A stretch of 64,000 bases of DNA from Paraclostridium tenue (GTDB lineage: Bacteria; Bacillota; Clostridia; Peptostreptococcales; Peptostreptococcaceae): the NCBI RefSeq assembly GCF_015668515.1, contig NZ_JADPFO010000001.1, positions 1,204,823 to 1,268,822 on the forward strand. The letters are read 5' to 3'. The translations under genes were made by a program, and so were the position numbers. This document shows, piece by piece, positions 17,116 through 27,619 of the stretch. The first letter of the stretch is position 1. Each line of letters starts with the position of its first letter. The notes beneath the pieces are model-generated. The model was not told the origin of the DNA. It made no database searches and saw only the letters and a list, made by a program, of their open reading frames with translations.

Positions 17116-17152
17116 AAAAACCCTAGGAAGTACTTTTATACCTAGGGTTTTT
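17116..17152 (-). terminator. Terminator after the peptide transporter gene
   Basis: AAAAACCCTAGG pairs with CCTAGGGTTTTT, with T-rich DNA at both ends. Confidence 0.85.
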
Positions 17153-17163
17153 ATATATTTTAA

Positions 17164-18543
17164 CTAAGCTTCTTCTGATGATGAATCATCCTCATCCTCA
17201 ACAAGACTACTTAACTTCTTATCAAATATGAATAATGCTGCAGCTGCAACAAACATTATAATTGGAATTGTAGTATAAACTTTAATCATATTAAATTGAA
17301 GAGTAAAGTCATAAATATATCCATATCCTTTACCAGCTAAGAAAGTGGCAAATGTCCATACTCCCATTAAAACAGCTAACATCTTTTTAGGTGCATACTT
17401 ACTTACAAATGAATTTCCAAGTGGTGAGAAAAACATCTCTCCTAAACTTAAAAGCACTGCAAATCCAATTAACCAACCTATACTAGCTTTAAATGCCTCT
17501 GAAGCTCCTATTCCTCTTGAAAACTCGGCTCCAACAAGCATGAAAAATGAAAATCCTAAAAATATTAATCCAAAGGCAGTCTTTTTAAATAAACTCATAT
17601 CCCCTTGCGGTCTTTTAGAAAGTTTTAACCAAAGTCCAGCAAGAACTGGTCCTAATGCTATACAAACTAAACCATTTAAAGAGTCAAACCAAACGATAGG
17701 AACTTCAAATCCTCCAATATTTAAATCCACATATAATTTACCATAATCATAAACTGCAAGATAAGCTAAATACCAAAATACCCAGAAAAGTACAGAAAAT
17801 ACAGATACAAGTATTATAGCCCAAACTCTTTTTTTCTCAATAATTGTTAAAGGAGTTTTGTCTTTAGTTTCAACTTTCTCAGCAACTACTCCTTCTTTGA
17901 ATGGTCTTTTTCCTGCATTGCCTAAAAATCTCCATCCTATAATAAACCATATCCCACCTATTACACATAAAATTGATGCAACTAAAAAACATTGAGAAAA
18001 TCCAAGCACTCCATTATGAGCAAATGTTTTCGCATATAATATACCAACTGCTGTAGTTCCTACAAAAGATCCTATATTAACAAAAGAATATTGTACTGAA
18101 AAGGCTGCATCTAGTTGTTCTTTATCATCAAATAATTGTCCAGCTACAGCTGAAACGTTGCCTTTAAAAAATGCAGTCCCAATTGAAACTAAAGCTATCA
18201 TAATACCTATCATTAAAGTTGAATCAGCTATTGAACCTAAGTAATAGCCTATCGCCATAATAAACATTCCAAAAGGTATAGTATATCTAGCTCCTATCCA
18301 TCTATCTGATATATACCCCCCAATTATTGGTGAAAGATATGTAAATGCAACAAGATCAGCTTGCATCTTTGCAGCTTCTCCTCTACTTATACCAAGACCT
18401 CCTGTTAGTACAGTTGCAGTAAGAAATGCATAAATTAAAAACTTTGAAGAATAATATGCTGCTCTCTCAAATGAGAAAGTTGTCGCACAAAAATAAAATC
18501 CTAAAGGAAATTTATTCTTCTTCTTTTCTACTGTTGTACTCAT
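17164..18543 (-). CDS. POT family di-/tripeptide:proton symporter
   Basis: A protein of 459 residues with about 14 membrane segments of the major facilitator fold. POT markers are FSFERAAYYSSKFLIYAF at the N-terminus and LSPIIGGYISDRWIGARYTIPFG, plus KGNVSAVAGQLF. It imports small peptides with protons. The open frame extends 58 codons further to 18717, but those residues are not hydrophobic or conserved in look. AAAGGGG lies nine bases before ATG 18543, so this is the start. Single gene with its own terminator. Confidence 0.92.
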   Translation of the reverse strand: MSTTVEKKKNKFPLGFYFCATTFSFERAAYYSSKFLIYAFLTATVLTGGLGISRGEAAKMQADLVAFTYLSPIIGGYISDRWIGARYTIPFGMFIMAIGYYLGSIADSTLMIGIMIALVSIGTAFFKGNVSAVAGQLFDDKEQLDAAFSVQYSFVNIGSFVGTTAVGILYAKTFAHNGVLGFSQCFLVASILCVIGGIWFIIGWRFLGNAGKRPFKEGVVAEKVETKDKTPLTIIEKKRVWAIILVSVFSVLFWVFWYLAYLAVYDYGKLYVDLNIGGFEVPIVWFDSLNGLVCIALGPVLAGLWLKLSKRPQGDMSLFKKTAFGLIFLGFSFFMLVGAEFSRGIGASEAFKASIGWLIGFAVLLSLGEMFFSPLGNSFVSKYAPKKMLAVLMGVWTFATFLAGKGYGYIYDFTLQFNMIKVYTTIPIIMFVAAAALFIFDKKLSSLVEDEDDSSSEEA

Positions 18544-18790
18544 AACCCTAAACCCCTTTCGATTGTGATAGTAATTTTTATGTATATCATTATCCAAACT
18601 CTTTCTTGTGAAAGATATGGTGATATTTCTATAAATCGTTTTCTTTAAATATTTATATCCCTCTTTTTTATTTCTTCCCTCAAGGTAAATGGTAGCACAA
18701 CGCATATTCACACGCAATACATTTTTAGAGTAATTTCGATATTATATGTTTTATTTCTACGAATTTTTACATAAACTTTATATTATAAAA

Positions 18791-18827
18791 TAAAAAAATC
18801 TGTACCAAATTATATTTGATACAGATT
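18791..18827 (-). terminator. Terminator after the polytopic protein gene
   Basis: Stem 18797-18810 with 18814-18827 (AATCTGTA with TACAGATT). A run of T follows on the minus strand. Confidence 0.75.
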
Positions 18828-18850
18828 ATATATTTTAACTTAATTATCTA

Positions 18851-19741
18851 TTATACCTCTGAGTAATTATACATTCTTTCATAAGCTAGTGCTAAAGTTA
18901 TCATTATTTTAGGATATAATGCCATAATTACTGGTGTCATAATACCTAATAATATTAATATCATAGTATAATTTAGCGCATTAACTGCATGGTAAAAAAT
19001 CAAAACTCCAAATAGTAATAATACTCCTTGTGGAATAAATCCAAACATTAACTTAAATGATTTAATTCTATTTTTTTTCATGACAGCCCTGTAAGTTTTA
19101 AATATATCTTTCTTATTAAAATTATTTTGATTATCTAATGCAATAAATGGAAGTATGAATGTTTCTGAGAAGATAATAACATTTATACTAAATATGAAAA
19201 ATACAAGAAAAACAGTAGATATCAACATAAAGTAAAATTGTACTTTAAAAGAAGCACTACCACTATTACTTGAAATCTCTGCTAATAAACTAAATGCTCC
19301 CACAAAAACTATTGCAGAGATTAAGATTCTTATTAAATTTAAAACTATATACCATAAAGATTGAATTGCAAAACTTATCAATTTAGCAACTAAATATTTA
19401 TCTATTAAGTTAAGTCTAGATTTTATTGATTCTTTATTAAAAGGTTCATTTCTTATCAAATCTAGCGATAAAGAGCACAATATAAAATCAGAAAATACAG
19501 TAACAATCATCAAACTTATTCCTATACTCATAATATCTAACAATTGCCTATATCCCATATATTCCCCACCATCTAACTTAATAGATTTCATTATAATGCC
19601 TACAATATTTTTTATTATTGGATTTAGTATAATAAATAATATTGCCATAAAAATCATCGTTATAAAAAATGTTTTATTTACTACATTTTTATTATTTTTT
19701 ATTACTTCTTTCCCCTTTAAGCGTAATTCTTTATTTCCCAT
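18851..19741 (-). CDS. Polytopic membrane protein, DUF975-like
   Basis: A protein of 296 residues with about six membrane segments. It begins with LRLKGKEVIKNNKN before the first segment, like DUF975 proteins, and has long hydrophobic stretches around 25-52, 68-90, 125-155, 170-200, 230-250 and 255-280. There are no catalytic motifs. GAGGGGGAT precedes the ATG. Single gene. The family assignment is tentative and no function is known. Confidence 0.6.
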   Translation of the reverse strand: MGNKELRLKGKEVIKNNKNVVNKTFFITMIFMAILFIILNPIIKNIVGIIMKSIKLDGGEYMGYRQLLDIMSIGISLMIVTVFSDFILCSLSLDLIRNEPFNKESIKSRLNLIDKYLVAKLISFAIQSLWYIVLNLIRILISAIVFVGAFSLLAEISSNSGSASFKVQFYFMLISTVFLVFFIFSINVIIFSETFILPFIALDNQNNFNKKDIFKTYRAVMKKNRIKSFKLMFGFIPQGVLLLFGVLIFYHAVNALNYTMILILLGIMTPVIMALYPKIMITLALAYERMYNYSEV

Positions 19742-19862
19742 TTAAATCCCCCTCTAATTTACATTTATAATATATATAAATTATACCATTGCTTAATGTA
19801 AATTTATATTGGTATACATATTATCTACTCTTGGAGCTATAAAAATCACTTACAAAGAGAGC

Positions 19863-19897
19863 TTGACAAAAAATAATTTAGTTGTTAGTGTTATAAT
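19863..19897 (+). promoter_or_regulatory. Probable promoter of the lipoprotein gene
   Basis: An extended -10 site TGTTATAAT at 19889-19897. TTGACA at 19863-19868 is 23 bases upstream, too far for a normal -35, so the extended -10 probably carries the activity. Confidence 0.4.
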
Positions 19898-19935
19898 CAC
19901 ATTATATAAAATATTCAAAAATGGGGGAAATAATT

Positions 19936-20421
19936 GTGAAATTAACTAATATAGCAATTATAATAGGGATGCTACTTTTAAGTTCAACAGGCTGTACTCA
20001 AAGTAATCAACTTGGTGATAAATCAAAAGTAACTATATCTGATAATACTAGAAAAACTGTAAAAAAAGATATACAAGTTCTAGAGGTTAAAGTTGACTTA
20101 AAGCAACAAAATAAAAAAGATTCAAATACTACCTCTTATTTGCAAGAAGAAGTTAAAGGTGGTTTAGATTTAGGTACAAAAAAGACTTTTAATATAGATT
20201 TAAAAAAAGGAGAGTCTTTAAGAATTGATACAAAAATAGAATATCCAATTACAGTTATGTTAAAAGATAATTCTACAGGAGAATATGTATATAATAATAC
20301 CCAAACACCTAAAGAAAATTCTATATTTATTGATAGTGTTGATAATGACGGTAATTATGAATTAATGGTAGACTTTAATGAAATAAAGAAATTTAATTTT
20401 AGTTTGTATATAGTTAATTAA
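19936..20421 (+). CDS. Small lipoprotein of unknown function
   Basis: A protein of 161 residues. The signal peptide ends in the lipobox LSSTGC near residue 19. The mature part is hydrophilic until a beta-rich C-terminus with LKKGESLRIDTKIEYPITVMLKD and DGNYELMVDF. The ATG at 19921 is itself part of the G-run; GGGGGAAATAATT then places GTG 19936 correctly and gives a normal signal peptide start. A possible promoter and a clear terminator make it a single gene. Confidence 0.75.
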   Translation: MKLTNIAIIIGMLLLSSTGCTQSNQLGDKSKVTISDNTRKTVKKDIQVLEVKVDLKQQNKKDSNTTSYLQEEVKGGLDLGTKKTFNIDLKKGESLRIDTKIEYPITVMLKDNSTGEYVYNNTQTPKENSIFIDSVDNDGNYELMVDFNEIKKFNFSLYIVN

Positions 20422-20422
20422 T

Positions 20423-20458
20423 AAAAAAAGAAATATTAATCTTTAATACTTCTTTTTT
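20423..20458 (+). terminator. Terminator after the lipoprotein gene
   Basis: AAAAAAGAAATATTAA pairs with TTAATACTTCTTTTTT with one mismatch. Confidence 0.75.
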
Positions 20459-20519
20459 CATTAATTAAATTTAAAACAGGCACTAAAATACTTAAATTAT
20501 GGACTAAGATTATTTAATA

Positions 20520-21272
20520 TTAATCCATTAATATCTCTAAAAACTTTTCTTTATTATTTAAAAATGAATGTGTAATTTGATAATGTTCTGTTTCTTCATA
20601 TTCAACTTCATTTATTCTATCATCCTTTATTTCATAGATAACCGCATCAGGATATGCCATTAAAATAGGTGAATGAGTAGCTATTATAAACTGACAATTT
20701 AAATCTACCAACTCTTTAATCCTTGTTAGCATAGCCATTTGTCTTGATGGAGATAATGCCGCCTCAGGTTCATCTAAAATATAAATACCTCTTTCTCCAA
20801 ACTTATTTAAAAATATAGAAAAAAATGACTCTCCATGTGATTGTTCATGAAGAGATACACCTCCATAAGAATCTATAATTCTCCTTCCAAGTACCTCTTT
20901 ATCTAGCTCGTCTATATTTGATGCCAAATTATAAGTAGTTTCTGCTCTTAAGAAAAATCCATCTCTTGGCTTTTTAATTCCCTTTACCACATTTATGTAT
21001 TCATTTAAATTTGAATGACTATCCTTAGTTGAAAAATTAAAGTTTTTAGTCCCTCCCTCTGGGTTAAATCCATAAGCAACTGCGACAGCTTCTAACAAAG
21101 TAGACTTACCTGTTCCATTTTCCCCAACTATAAAAGTTACATTATTATGAAAATCTAATTTATTTAATCCTTTCATAACAGGTAAATCAAATGGATACTG
21201 ATTTGTATTCGTAATACTCTCTCTATCTAAAGTTATATATCTTATGTACTGATTTATTTTATCACCGTTCAT
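20520..21272 (-). CDS. AAA ATPase, ABC-ATPase/RecF-like
   Basis: A protein of 250 residues. Walker A is GENGTGKST (about residue 50), the ABC-type signature SHGES near 146, and Walker B GIYILDEPEAALS near 165, followed by the switch histidine in IIATHSP. There is no coiled coil, so this is the compact predicted-ATPase form (COG3910-like), not SMC or a transporter subunit. Such proteins occur alone in many genomes and also as parts of defence pairs; no nuclease gene is next to it. AGGAGGTAGG precedes the ATG. Substrate unknown. Confidence 0.88.
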   Translation of the reverse strand: MNGDKINQYIRYITLDRESITNTNQYPFDLPVMKGLNKLDFHNNVTFIVGENGTGKSTLLEAVAVAYGFNPEGGTKNFNFSTKDSHSNLNEYINVVKGIKKPRDGFFLRAETTYNLASNIDELDKEVLGRRIIDSYGGVSLHEQSHGESFFSIFLNKFGERGIYILDEPEAALSPSRQMAMLTRIKELVDLNCQFIIATHSPILMAYPDAVIYEIKDDRINEVEYEETEHYQITHSFLNNKEKFLEILMD

Positions 21273-21429
21273 ATATCCTACCTCCTAATTTACCCTATAT
21301 AATATTATTATATATACATATTATAATCCATAGTAATGTATTGTATAATTATATTAGAGTAAATGATTCAAAATCAAAGACATTTAAACTAGAAAACTAA
21401 TATTTTTTATATATAAAGGGGTGTATAAA

Positions 21430-21618
21430 ATGGGAAATAGTGAAACTTGTCCAAAATGTGGTTGTACAGAAATAGCAGAAGGCAAACAAAATGGTTATGC
21501 AAGAATATATCCAGTGGATAATATATTTGGAATGGGCTCAAATGTAATATATGAGATATGTACTAATTGTGGTTATATATTATGTATGCGAGTTGAAAAA
21601 CCTGGCAGATTTAAATAA
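21430..21618 (+). CDS. Small zinc-ribbon protein
   Basis: A protein of 62 residues with two CxxC pairs, CPKCGC and CTNCGY, about 35 residues apart, which should bind one zinc ion. AAAGGGG lies seven bases before ATG 21430; the GTG at 21421 overlaps that site. Single gene with a perfect terminator. Function unknown. Confidence 0.75.
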   Translation: MGNSETCPKCGCTEIAEGKQNGYARIYPVDNIFGMGSNVIYEICTNCGYILCMRVEKPGRFK

Positions 21619-21626
21619 AACTAAGA

Positions 21627-21655
21627 AAAGTCTACTAATTTAATTAGTAGACTTT
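21627..21655 (+). terminator. Terminator after the zinc-ribbon gene
   Basis: AAAGTCTACTAATT meets its exact complement AATTAGTAGACTTT. Confidence 0.8.
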
Positions 21656-21693
21656 CACTATAAAGTTTCTACATTTATTTAAAACAAAGTAAA

Positions 21694-21812
21694 AATGCTA
21701 ACCGAAGTTAGCGAAGGATGAATATATAAGTTGAAGCGACATTTACAAGCATCTTTTTAGCTTGTATGGAGCAAAACTTATATATTCATCCAAGCGCCCC
21801 TCAATTAGCATT
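21694..21812 (-). other. Structured element B, directly after the glycerol operon stop codon
   Basis: Outer stem AATGCTAA (21694-21701) with TTAGCATT (21805-21812); inner 17-base stem (21716-21732 with 21775-21791); third stem TACAAGC (21744-21750) with GCTTGTA (21760-21766). A side hairpin GCTAAC-CGAA-GTTAGC at 21697-21712 reads as cUUCGg on the minus strand. Loops GCGAAGG, TTGAAGCGACA and TGTATGGAGCAAA match element A at 9551. It starts at the stop of the DUF1667 gene. The nature of the element is unknown. Confidence 0.6.
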
Positions 21813-22209
21813 ATATACAATGTTTTAATTCATGATCATATCCATCATTTAAATTTAAACTTTCCATAGATTTTGCACTAACAACATCAACACCAGTTCC
21901 TAAAACATCCTTAACAATAACATCTCCAACACTAACTGGAGCATTAACCTCAACATTATCTAAAAGCTTCATAATATCAAACATAAGCTCCTTAGGAACA
22001 GAATCATTAGTCTTAACAGGAAGTAAATTTAAATAACCTCCATTTAACTTAACAGTAGTAGTTATAACCCTTCTAGGATTTGTAACTTCCTCTACTCCAT
22101 ATTTAGCTCCTCTTTTACAAGTATTTCCTTCAACTTTATATTCACCATCAACTTTACTAACAACTAAAGAACATCCCATTGGACAAACAGTACAAGTAAT
22201 ATTTCTCAT
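21811..22209 (-). CDS. DUF1667 protein, partner of the GlpA-like oxidoreductase
   Basis: A protein of 132 residues with the DUF1667 cysteine pattern CTVCPMGC...GNTCKRGAKYGVEEVTNPRRVITTTV, which suggests a bound metal or Fe-S cluster. The family is typically encoded after the two FAD oxidoreductases of the anaerobic-type glycerol-3-phosphate pathway in Clostridia, as here. The start lies three bases after the stop of the preceding gene, with GAGGAGG in the end of that gene, so the two are translationally coupled. Exact role unproven; electron transfer is a fair inference. Structured element B follows the stop. Confidence 0.9.
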   Translation of the reverse strand: MRNITCTVCPMGCSLVVSKVDGEYKVEGNTCKRGAKYGVEEVTNPRRVITTTVKLNGGYLNLLPVKTNDSVPKELMFDIMKLLDNVEVNAPVSVGDVIVKDVLGTGVDVVSAKSMESLNLNDGYDHELKHCI

Positions 22210-22211
22210 GA

Positions 22212-23456
22212 CTAAGCCTCCTCAACACTTACAGTTATATTTCCTTTAATATCCTTAAATAAATCTTTACTAATTTTTATATTTTCCATCTCTGAAGGTA
22301 TCATATGAAGTCTTTTCTTTTCTAAAATTACCTTGTCATCACTTCTTACAACTAACTTTTTATTTTTATAAATTTGTCTAACTCTCATAAATAAGTTAAC
22401 ATCTTCATTATTATCCACGTTTACACTTTGTGGAACTATATATATAATTCCTTCTCCTGCAACAGTTTTTACTTCATTACCTTTATTTAGCTTATTTAAA
22501 GAATAAAGTGCTGCATTTTTACCTGCTATTTTACTTTCTTTAGTAACAAAGTCTACTAAATCATGAACATGAACAACATTACCACAAGCAAACACTCCAT
22601 CTACATTAGTAGCCATAGAATTATTAACTATAGGTCCACTAGTTTTTTTATCTAAATTAACACCAGCTTCAACACTTAACTCATTTTCTGGTATAAGTCC
22701 TACTGATAAAAGCACTGTATCGCAACTTATGTATTCTTCTGTTCCTTTTATAGGATTTCTATTTTCATCTAACTTACAAAGAGTAACTCCTTTAACTCTT
22801 TCTTTTCCATCTATGTGAGTTATTCCAGTGCTTAGCATTAAAGGTATATCAAAATCATCTAAACACTGAACTATATTTCTAGTTAAACCACTTGAATGTG
22901 GATTTATTTCAACTACAGCTTTTACCTTAGCTCCTTCAAGTGTCATACGTCTTGCCATTATAAGACCTATATCACCAGAACCATATATAACTATTTCTTT
23001 TCCTACCATATAACCTTCCATATTAGAAAGTCTTTGAGCTGCACCTGCATTATAAACTCCTGCTGGTCTATACCCTGGTATGTCTATTGCTCCTCTTGTT
23101 CTTTCTCTACATCCCATAGCTAAAACTATTGCATCTGCTTTTATATTTATAATTCCTTCTTCACCTAAAGCTTCTATAGTCTTATCTTCACTTATATTTA
23201 AAACCATTGTATTTAACATATAGTCTATTTTTTCTTCTTTAACCATTTCAATAAATTTATGAGCATACTCAGGTCCTGTTAATTCTTCTTTAAATTCATG
23301 TAATCCAAAACCATTGTGTATACATTGGTTAAGTATACCGCCTAGTTCTCTATCCCTTTCTATTATAAGTACATCTTTTGCACCATTTCTCTTAGCTTCA
23401 ACTGCTGCACCTAAACCTGCAGGTCCTCCTCCAACAACTACAACATTATATTTCAA
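22212..23456 (-). CDS. FAD/NAD(P)-dependent oxidoreductase of the glycerol operon
   Basis: A protein of 414 residues of the pyridine nucleotide-disulphide oxidoreductase fold. It shows the FAD motif GGGPAGLGAAVEA at the start, the CIHNGFGL segment typical of this glycerol-linked group, an NAD motif GSGDIGLIMARRM near 160, and GVFACGNVVHVHDL near the end. Start is TTG with GAGGTG six bases before it, inside the last codons of the GlpA-like gene, so the two genes overlap by 11 bases. It probably takes electrons from the GlpA-like subunit to NAD or a quinone-independent carrier. Confidence 0.9.
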   Translation of the reverse strand: MKYNVVVVGGGPAGLGAAVEAKRNGAKDVLIIERDRELGGILNQCIHNGFGLHEFKEELTGPEYAHKFIEMVKEEKIDYMLNTMVLNISEDKTIEALGEEGIINIKADAIVLAMGCRERTRGAIDIPGYRPAGVYNAGAAQRLSNMEGYMVGKEIVIYGSGDIGLIMARRMTLEGAKVKAVVEINPHSSGLTRNIVQCLDDFDIPLMLSTGITHIDGKERVKGVTLCKLDENRNPIKGTEEYISCDTVLLSVGLIPENELSVEAGVNLDKKTSGPIVNNSMATNVDGVFACGNVVHVHDLVDFVTKESKIAGKNAALYSLNKLNKGNEVKTVAGEGIIYIVPQSVNVDNNEDVNLFMRVRQIYKNKKLVVRSDDKVILEKKRLHMIPSEMENIKISKDLFKDIKGNITVSVEEA

Positions 23457-24906
23457 CTAACTCACCTCTTAATTCTTTTGATTTTCCTACTACTGCATTA
23501 GAGTTTTCATAGTCTTTTAATACATCTTCAACATCTATATTAAGTTCCCTAGCTAATATTTCTATTACCTTAGGTCCACAAAATCCACCTTGGCATCTTC
23601 CCATACCTGGTCTTACTCTTCTTTTAACTCCATCAACTGTTCTAGCTCCACATAGTGAATTTATTGCATCTACAATTTCACCTTCTGTTACGCTTTCACA
23701 TCTACAAACTATTTTTTTGTATCTTGGGTCTTTTTTCATTATTTCTTCTTTTTCTTGTGGGCTCATTTTTATAAAAGGTTTGTTTTTCTTTCTTTTTGGT
23801 TTAAAGTTTAATTTTTCATTTAAATTTAAACCTTCTTCTTTAAGAATTTCTACAACGTATTTTGCAACTGCTGGTGCTGATGCAAGACCTGGTGATTCTA
23901 TACCACCGACGTTTATAAAGTTTTTACATTTATCTGAAGCAAATATCATGAAATCCCCTGTATTTGGAGTTGCTCTAAGACCTGCAAAACTTGTTATTGT
24001 TTTTCTAAAATCTATATTTTCTATAGTTTTTCTTGAACTGTTTACTATTTCACTTATTCCTTCTCTTGATGTTGATATATCTTCTTTGTCATCAACAACT
24101 GTAGCGTTTGGTCCAACTAATAAATTTCCATGTACAGTTTGAGTAACTAAAACACCTTTTCCTTTTTCACTTGGACATTGGAATAAAACATGATTTGCAA
24201 TTTTACCTTCACTCTTATCTAATATCTTATATTCACCTTTTCTAGGTATTATAAAGTATTCATCTCCACCTATCATGTTATTTATTTTATCAGCATACAC
24301 TCCTGCTGCATTTATAACGTACTTAGCTTTTATATCATCTTTATTTTTTATTTTTATATTAAAATAATCATCTATCTTTTCTATATCTACAACTTCTGAT
24401 TCTAGTTTTAAATCTACTCCGTTTAACATAGCGTTTTCCATAAGCGCTATATTTAAATTGAAAGGACAAACAATTCCTGCACTTTCACAAAGTAGAGCCC
24501 CAACCACATCTTTATTAACATTAGGTTCAATCTCTATTACTTCTTCACGGTTTAATATTTTAAGTCCTGTTGCTTTATTTTCAAGTCCTCTTTCATATAA
24601 AGCTTTTACATGTTCCATTTCTTCATCATCAAATGCTAAAACTAAAGAACCTATTTGTTTAAAATCTACATCTAAATCATCACATAAATCTTTGTATAAA
24701 CTATTTCCTTTAACATTTAGTTTAGCTTTTAAGCTACCAACTTTCGCATCATATCCACCATGTACTATAGCACTGTTTGATTTAGTAGTTCCTTGGCAAA
24801 CTTCAACACCTTTTTCTATTACTACAGTTTTCAAATTATATTTTGATAATTCCCTTGCTATAGAACTACCACTTATACCTGCACCGATTATTGCTATATC
24901 ATACAT
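23446..24906 (-). CDS. GlpA-like glycerol-3-phosphate dehydrogenase
   Basis: A protein of 486 residues. An FAD-binding motif DIAIIGAGISGSSIARELS opens it; a DAO-type body follows with VIEKG, NSAIVHGGYDA and SFAGLRATPNTGDF. The C-terminus has a BFD-like [2Fe-2S] domain with CRCESVTEGE, CGARTVDGVKRR and GRCQGGFCGP. It should oxidise glycerol 3-phosphate to dihydroxyacetone phosphate. AAGGAGG lies seven bases before ATG 24906; the frame extension to 24951 covers the leader terminator and is rejected. The upstream leader carries a GlpP-type antiterminator. Confidence 0.9.
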   Translation of the reverse strand: MYDIAIIGAGISGSSIARELSKYNLKTVVIEKGVEVCQGTTKSNSAIVHGGYDAKVGSLKAKLNVKGNSLYKDLCDDLDVDFKQIGSLVLAFDDEEMEHVKALYERGLENKATGLKILNREEVIEIEPNVNKDVVGALLCESAGIVCPFNLNIALMENAMLNGVDLKLESEVVDIEKIDDYFNIKIKNKDDIKAKYVINAAGVYADKINNMIGGDEYFIIPRKGEYKILDKSEGKIANHVLFQCPSEKGKGVLVTQTVHGNLLVGPNATVVDDKEDISTSREGISEIVNSSRKTIENIDFRKTITSFAGLRATPNTGDFMIFASDKCKNFINVGGIESPGLASAPAVAKYVVEILKEEGLNLNEKLNFKPKRKKNKPFIKMSPQEKEEIMKKDPRYKKIVCRCESVTEGEIVDAINSLCGARTVDGVKRRVRPGMGRCQGGFCGPKVIEILARELNIDVEDVLKDYENSNAVVGKSKELRGELVEI

Positions 24907-24920
24907 AATTTTGCCTCCTT

Positions 24921-24980
24921 GAAAAAAAATAGAGAGACCCCCCCTATACATTGTATAGAAGGCTCTCTCATCTCTTAGCC
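24921..24980 (-). promoter_or_regulatory. GlpP-type antiterminator/terminator leader of the glpA-like operon
   Basis: On the minus strand GGCTAAGAGATGAGAGAGCC (24961-24980) is followed by a terminator: GAGAGCC...CTATAC-AAT-GTATAG...GGTCTCTCT, then eight T (24922-24929). GGCT can pair with AGCC and so break the terminator. The same layout precedes glpF, and glpP is nearby. Confidence 0.8.
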
Positions 24981-25059
24981 ATAATATTTCATTTTTAATC
25001 TTTTTAAATCGTTTTCCTAACTTGTAACTCTATTGTATCATAAACAATTTTATTTGTCA

Positions 25060-26613
<1,554 letters not shown>

Positions 26614-26643
26614 TTATTTATTTAAACTTTGATGATATATATT

Positions 26644-27414
26644 CTATTTCATGTATCTTTTTATTCCTTTATCAAATACAAAACCTGCTAAAACTGCTCC
26701 TATTATCGGTCCAACTATTGGTACCCAAAAATACATATTAGGTCCTAGTGCACCACTTTTCCAACCTGCTATAACTGCAAATAATTTTGGTCCAAAGTCT
26801 CTTGCTGGGTTCATAGCAAATCCTGTTAAAACTCCAAAGCTAGCTCCTATTATAGCTATAGTTATACCTATAAAAACTGGTGCTAAATTTGACATAGGTT
26901 TATTTGAGTTTTTCTCTTCTCCTACTGCTAGTATTACAATTACCAATAGCATAGTTATAAACGTTTCTACAAGTAGTGCATCAAATGAATTTAATGCTGC
27001 ATTTGGATATGTAGAAAATATTGAAGCTGTTTTAAGTCCATCTGCACCTGCTCTTACTATGTTATGAGTGCTTTCAAATGATGTAAACAACTTATTAAAC
27101 AATAAATAAACTGTTGCTGCTCCTGCAAAACAACCTAATATTTGAGATATGATATATGGAATTATCTTATTTTTTGGAAAATCCCTATGTACTGCTAATG
27201 CAATAGTTACAGCTGGATTTATATGAGTTCCTGATACAGCTCCAGTTACATATATGGCTATTGTAACTGCTAGTCCCCAAATTATACCTATTTCCCACTG
27301 TGAAACACTTGCTCCACTTAAAACCATAGATGCTACTGCTCCACATCCTATAAATATTAATATCCATGATCCAATAAATTCAGATATACACTCTCCTAGT
27401 AGTGTCTTCTTCAA
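26644..27414 (-). CDS. glpF: Glycerol uptake facilitator
   Basis: A protein of 256 residues of the aquaporin/glyceroporin family with six membrane segments. The two NPA loops are GTHINPAVTIAL and GFAMNPARDFGP; the arginine after the second loop and the D after it are typical of glycerol rather than water channels. The start is TTG, eight bases after AAAGGGGG. First gene of a glpF-glpK operon, under the antiterminator at 27455-27505. Confidence 0.95.
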   Translation of the reverse strand: MKKTLLGECISEFIGSWILIFIGCGAVASMVLSGASVSQWEIGIIWGLAVTIAIYVTGAVSGTHINPAVTIALAVHRDFPKNKIIPYIISQILGCFAGAATVYLLFNKLFTSFESTHNIVRAGADGLKTASIFSTYPNAALNSFDALLVETFITMLLVIVILAVGEEKNSNKPMSNLAPVFIGITIAIIGASFGVLTGFAMNPARDFGPKLFAVIAGWKSGALGPNMYFWVPIVGPIIGAVLAGFVFDKGIKRYMK

Positions 27415-27454
27415 CTCAAATTCCCCCTTTGATATTTACCTTTAGCTAATTAGT

Positions 27455-27505
27455 TAAAAAAACAGAGAGCACCTATAGTTTTATAGGGCTCTCTTGTCTC
27501 TAGCC
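27455..27505 (-). promoter_or_regulatory. GlpP-type antiterminator/terminator leader of glpFK
   Basis: On the minus strand GGCTAGAGACAAGAGAGCC precedes a terminator GAGAGCCCTATA-AAAC-TATAGGTGCTCTC with a T-run after it (27456-27462). Conserved with 24961-24980 in sequence and layout. Confidence 0.82.
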
Positions 27506-27619
27506 AGTATTAATTTAATTAAATGCTATCACGAAAACATTTTCCAGTCAATAAGATAACTTGTTAGATATTTAATAAACTAATTTTTTATAATATTTAA
27601 TTTTTATTATGTTTTTAAA

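Noticed and set aside
18544-18717. 58-codon N-terminal extension of the peptide transporter
   Set aside because: It lacks a ribosome site and any resemblance to POT proteins; ATG 18543 has a good site.
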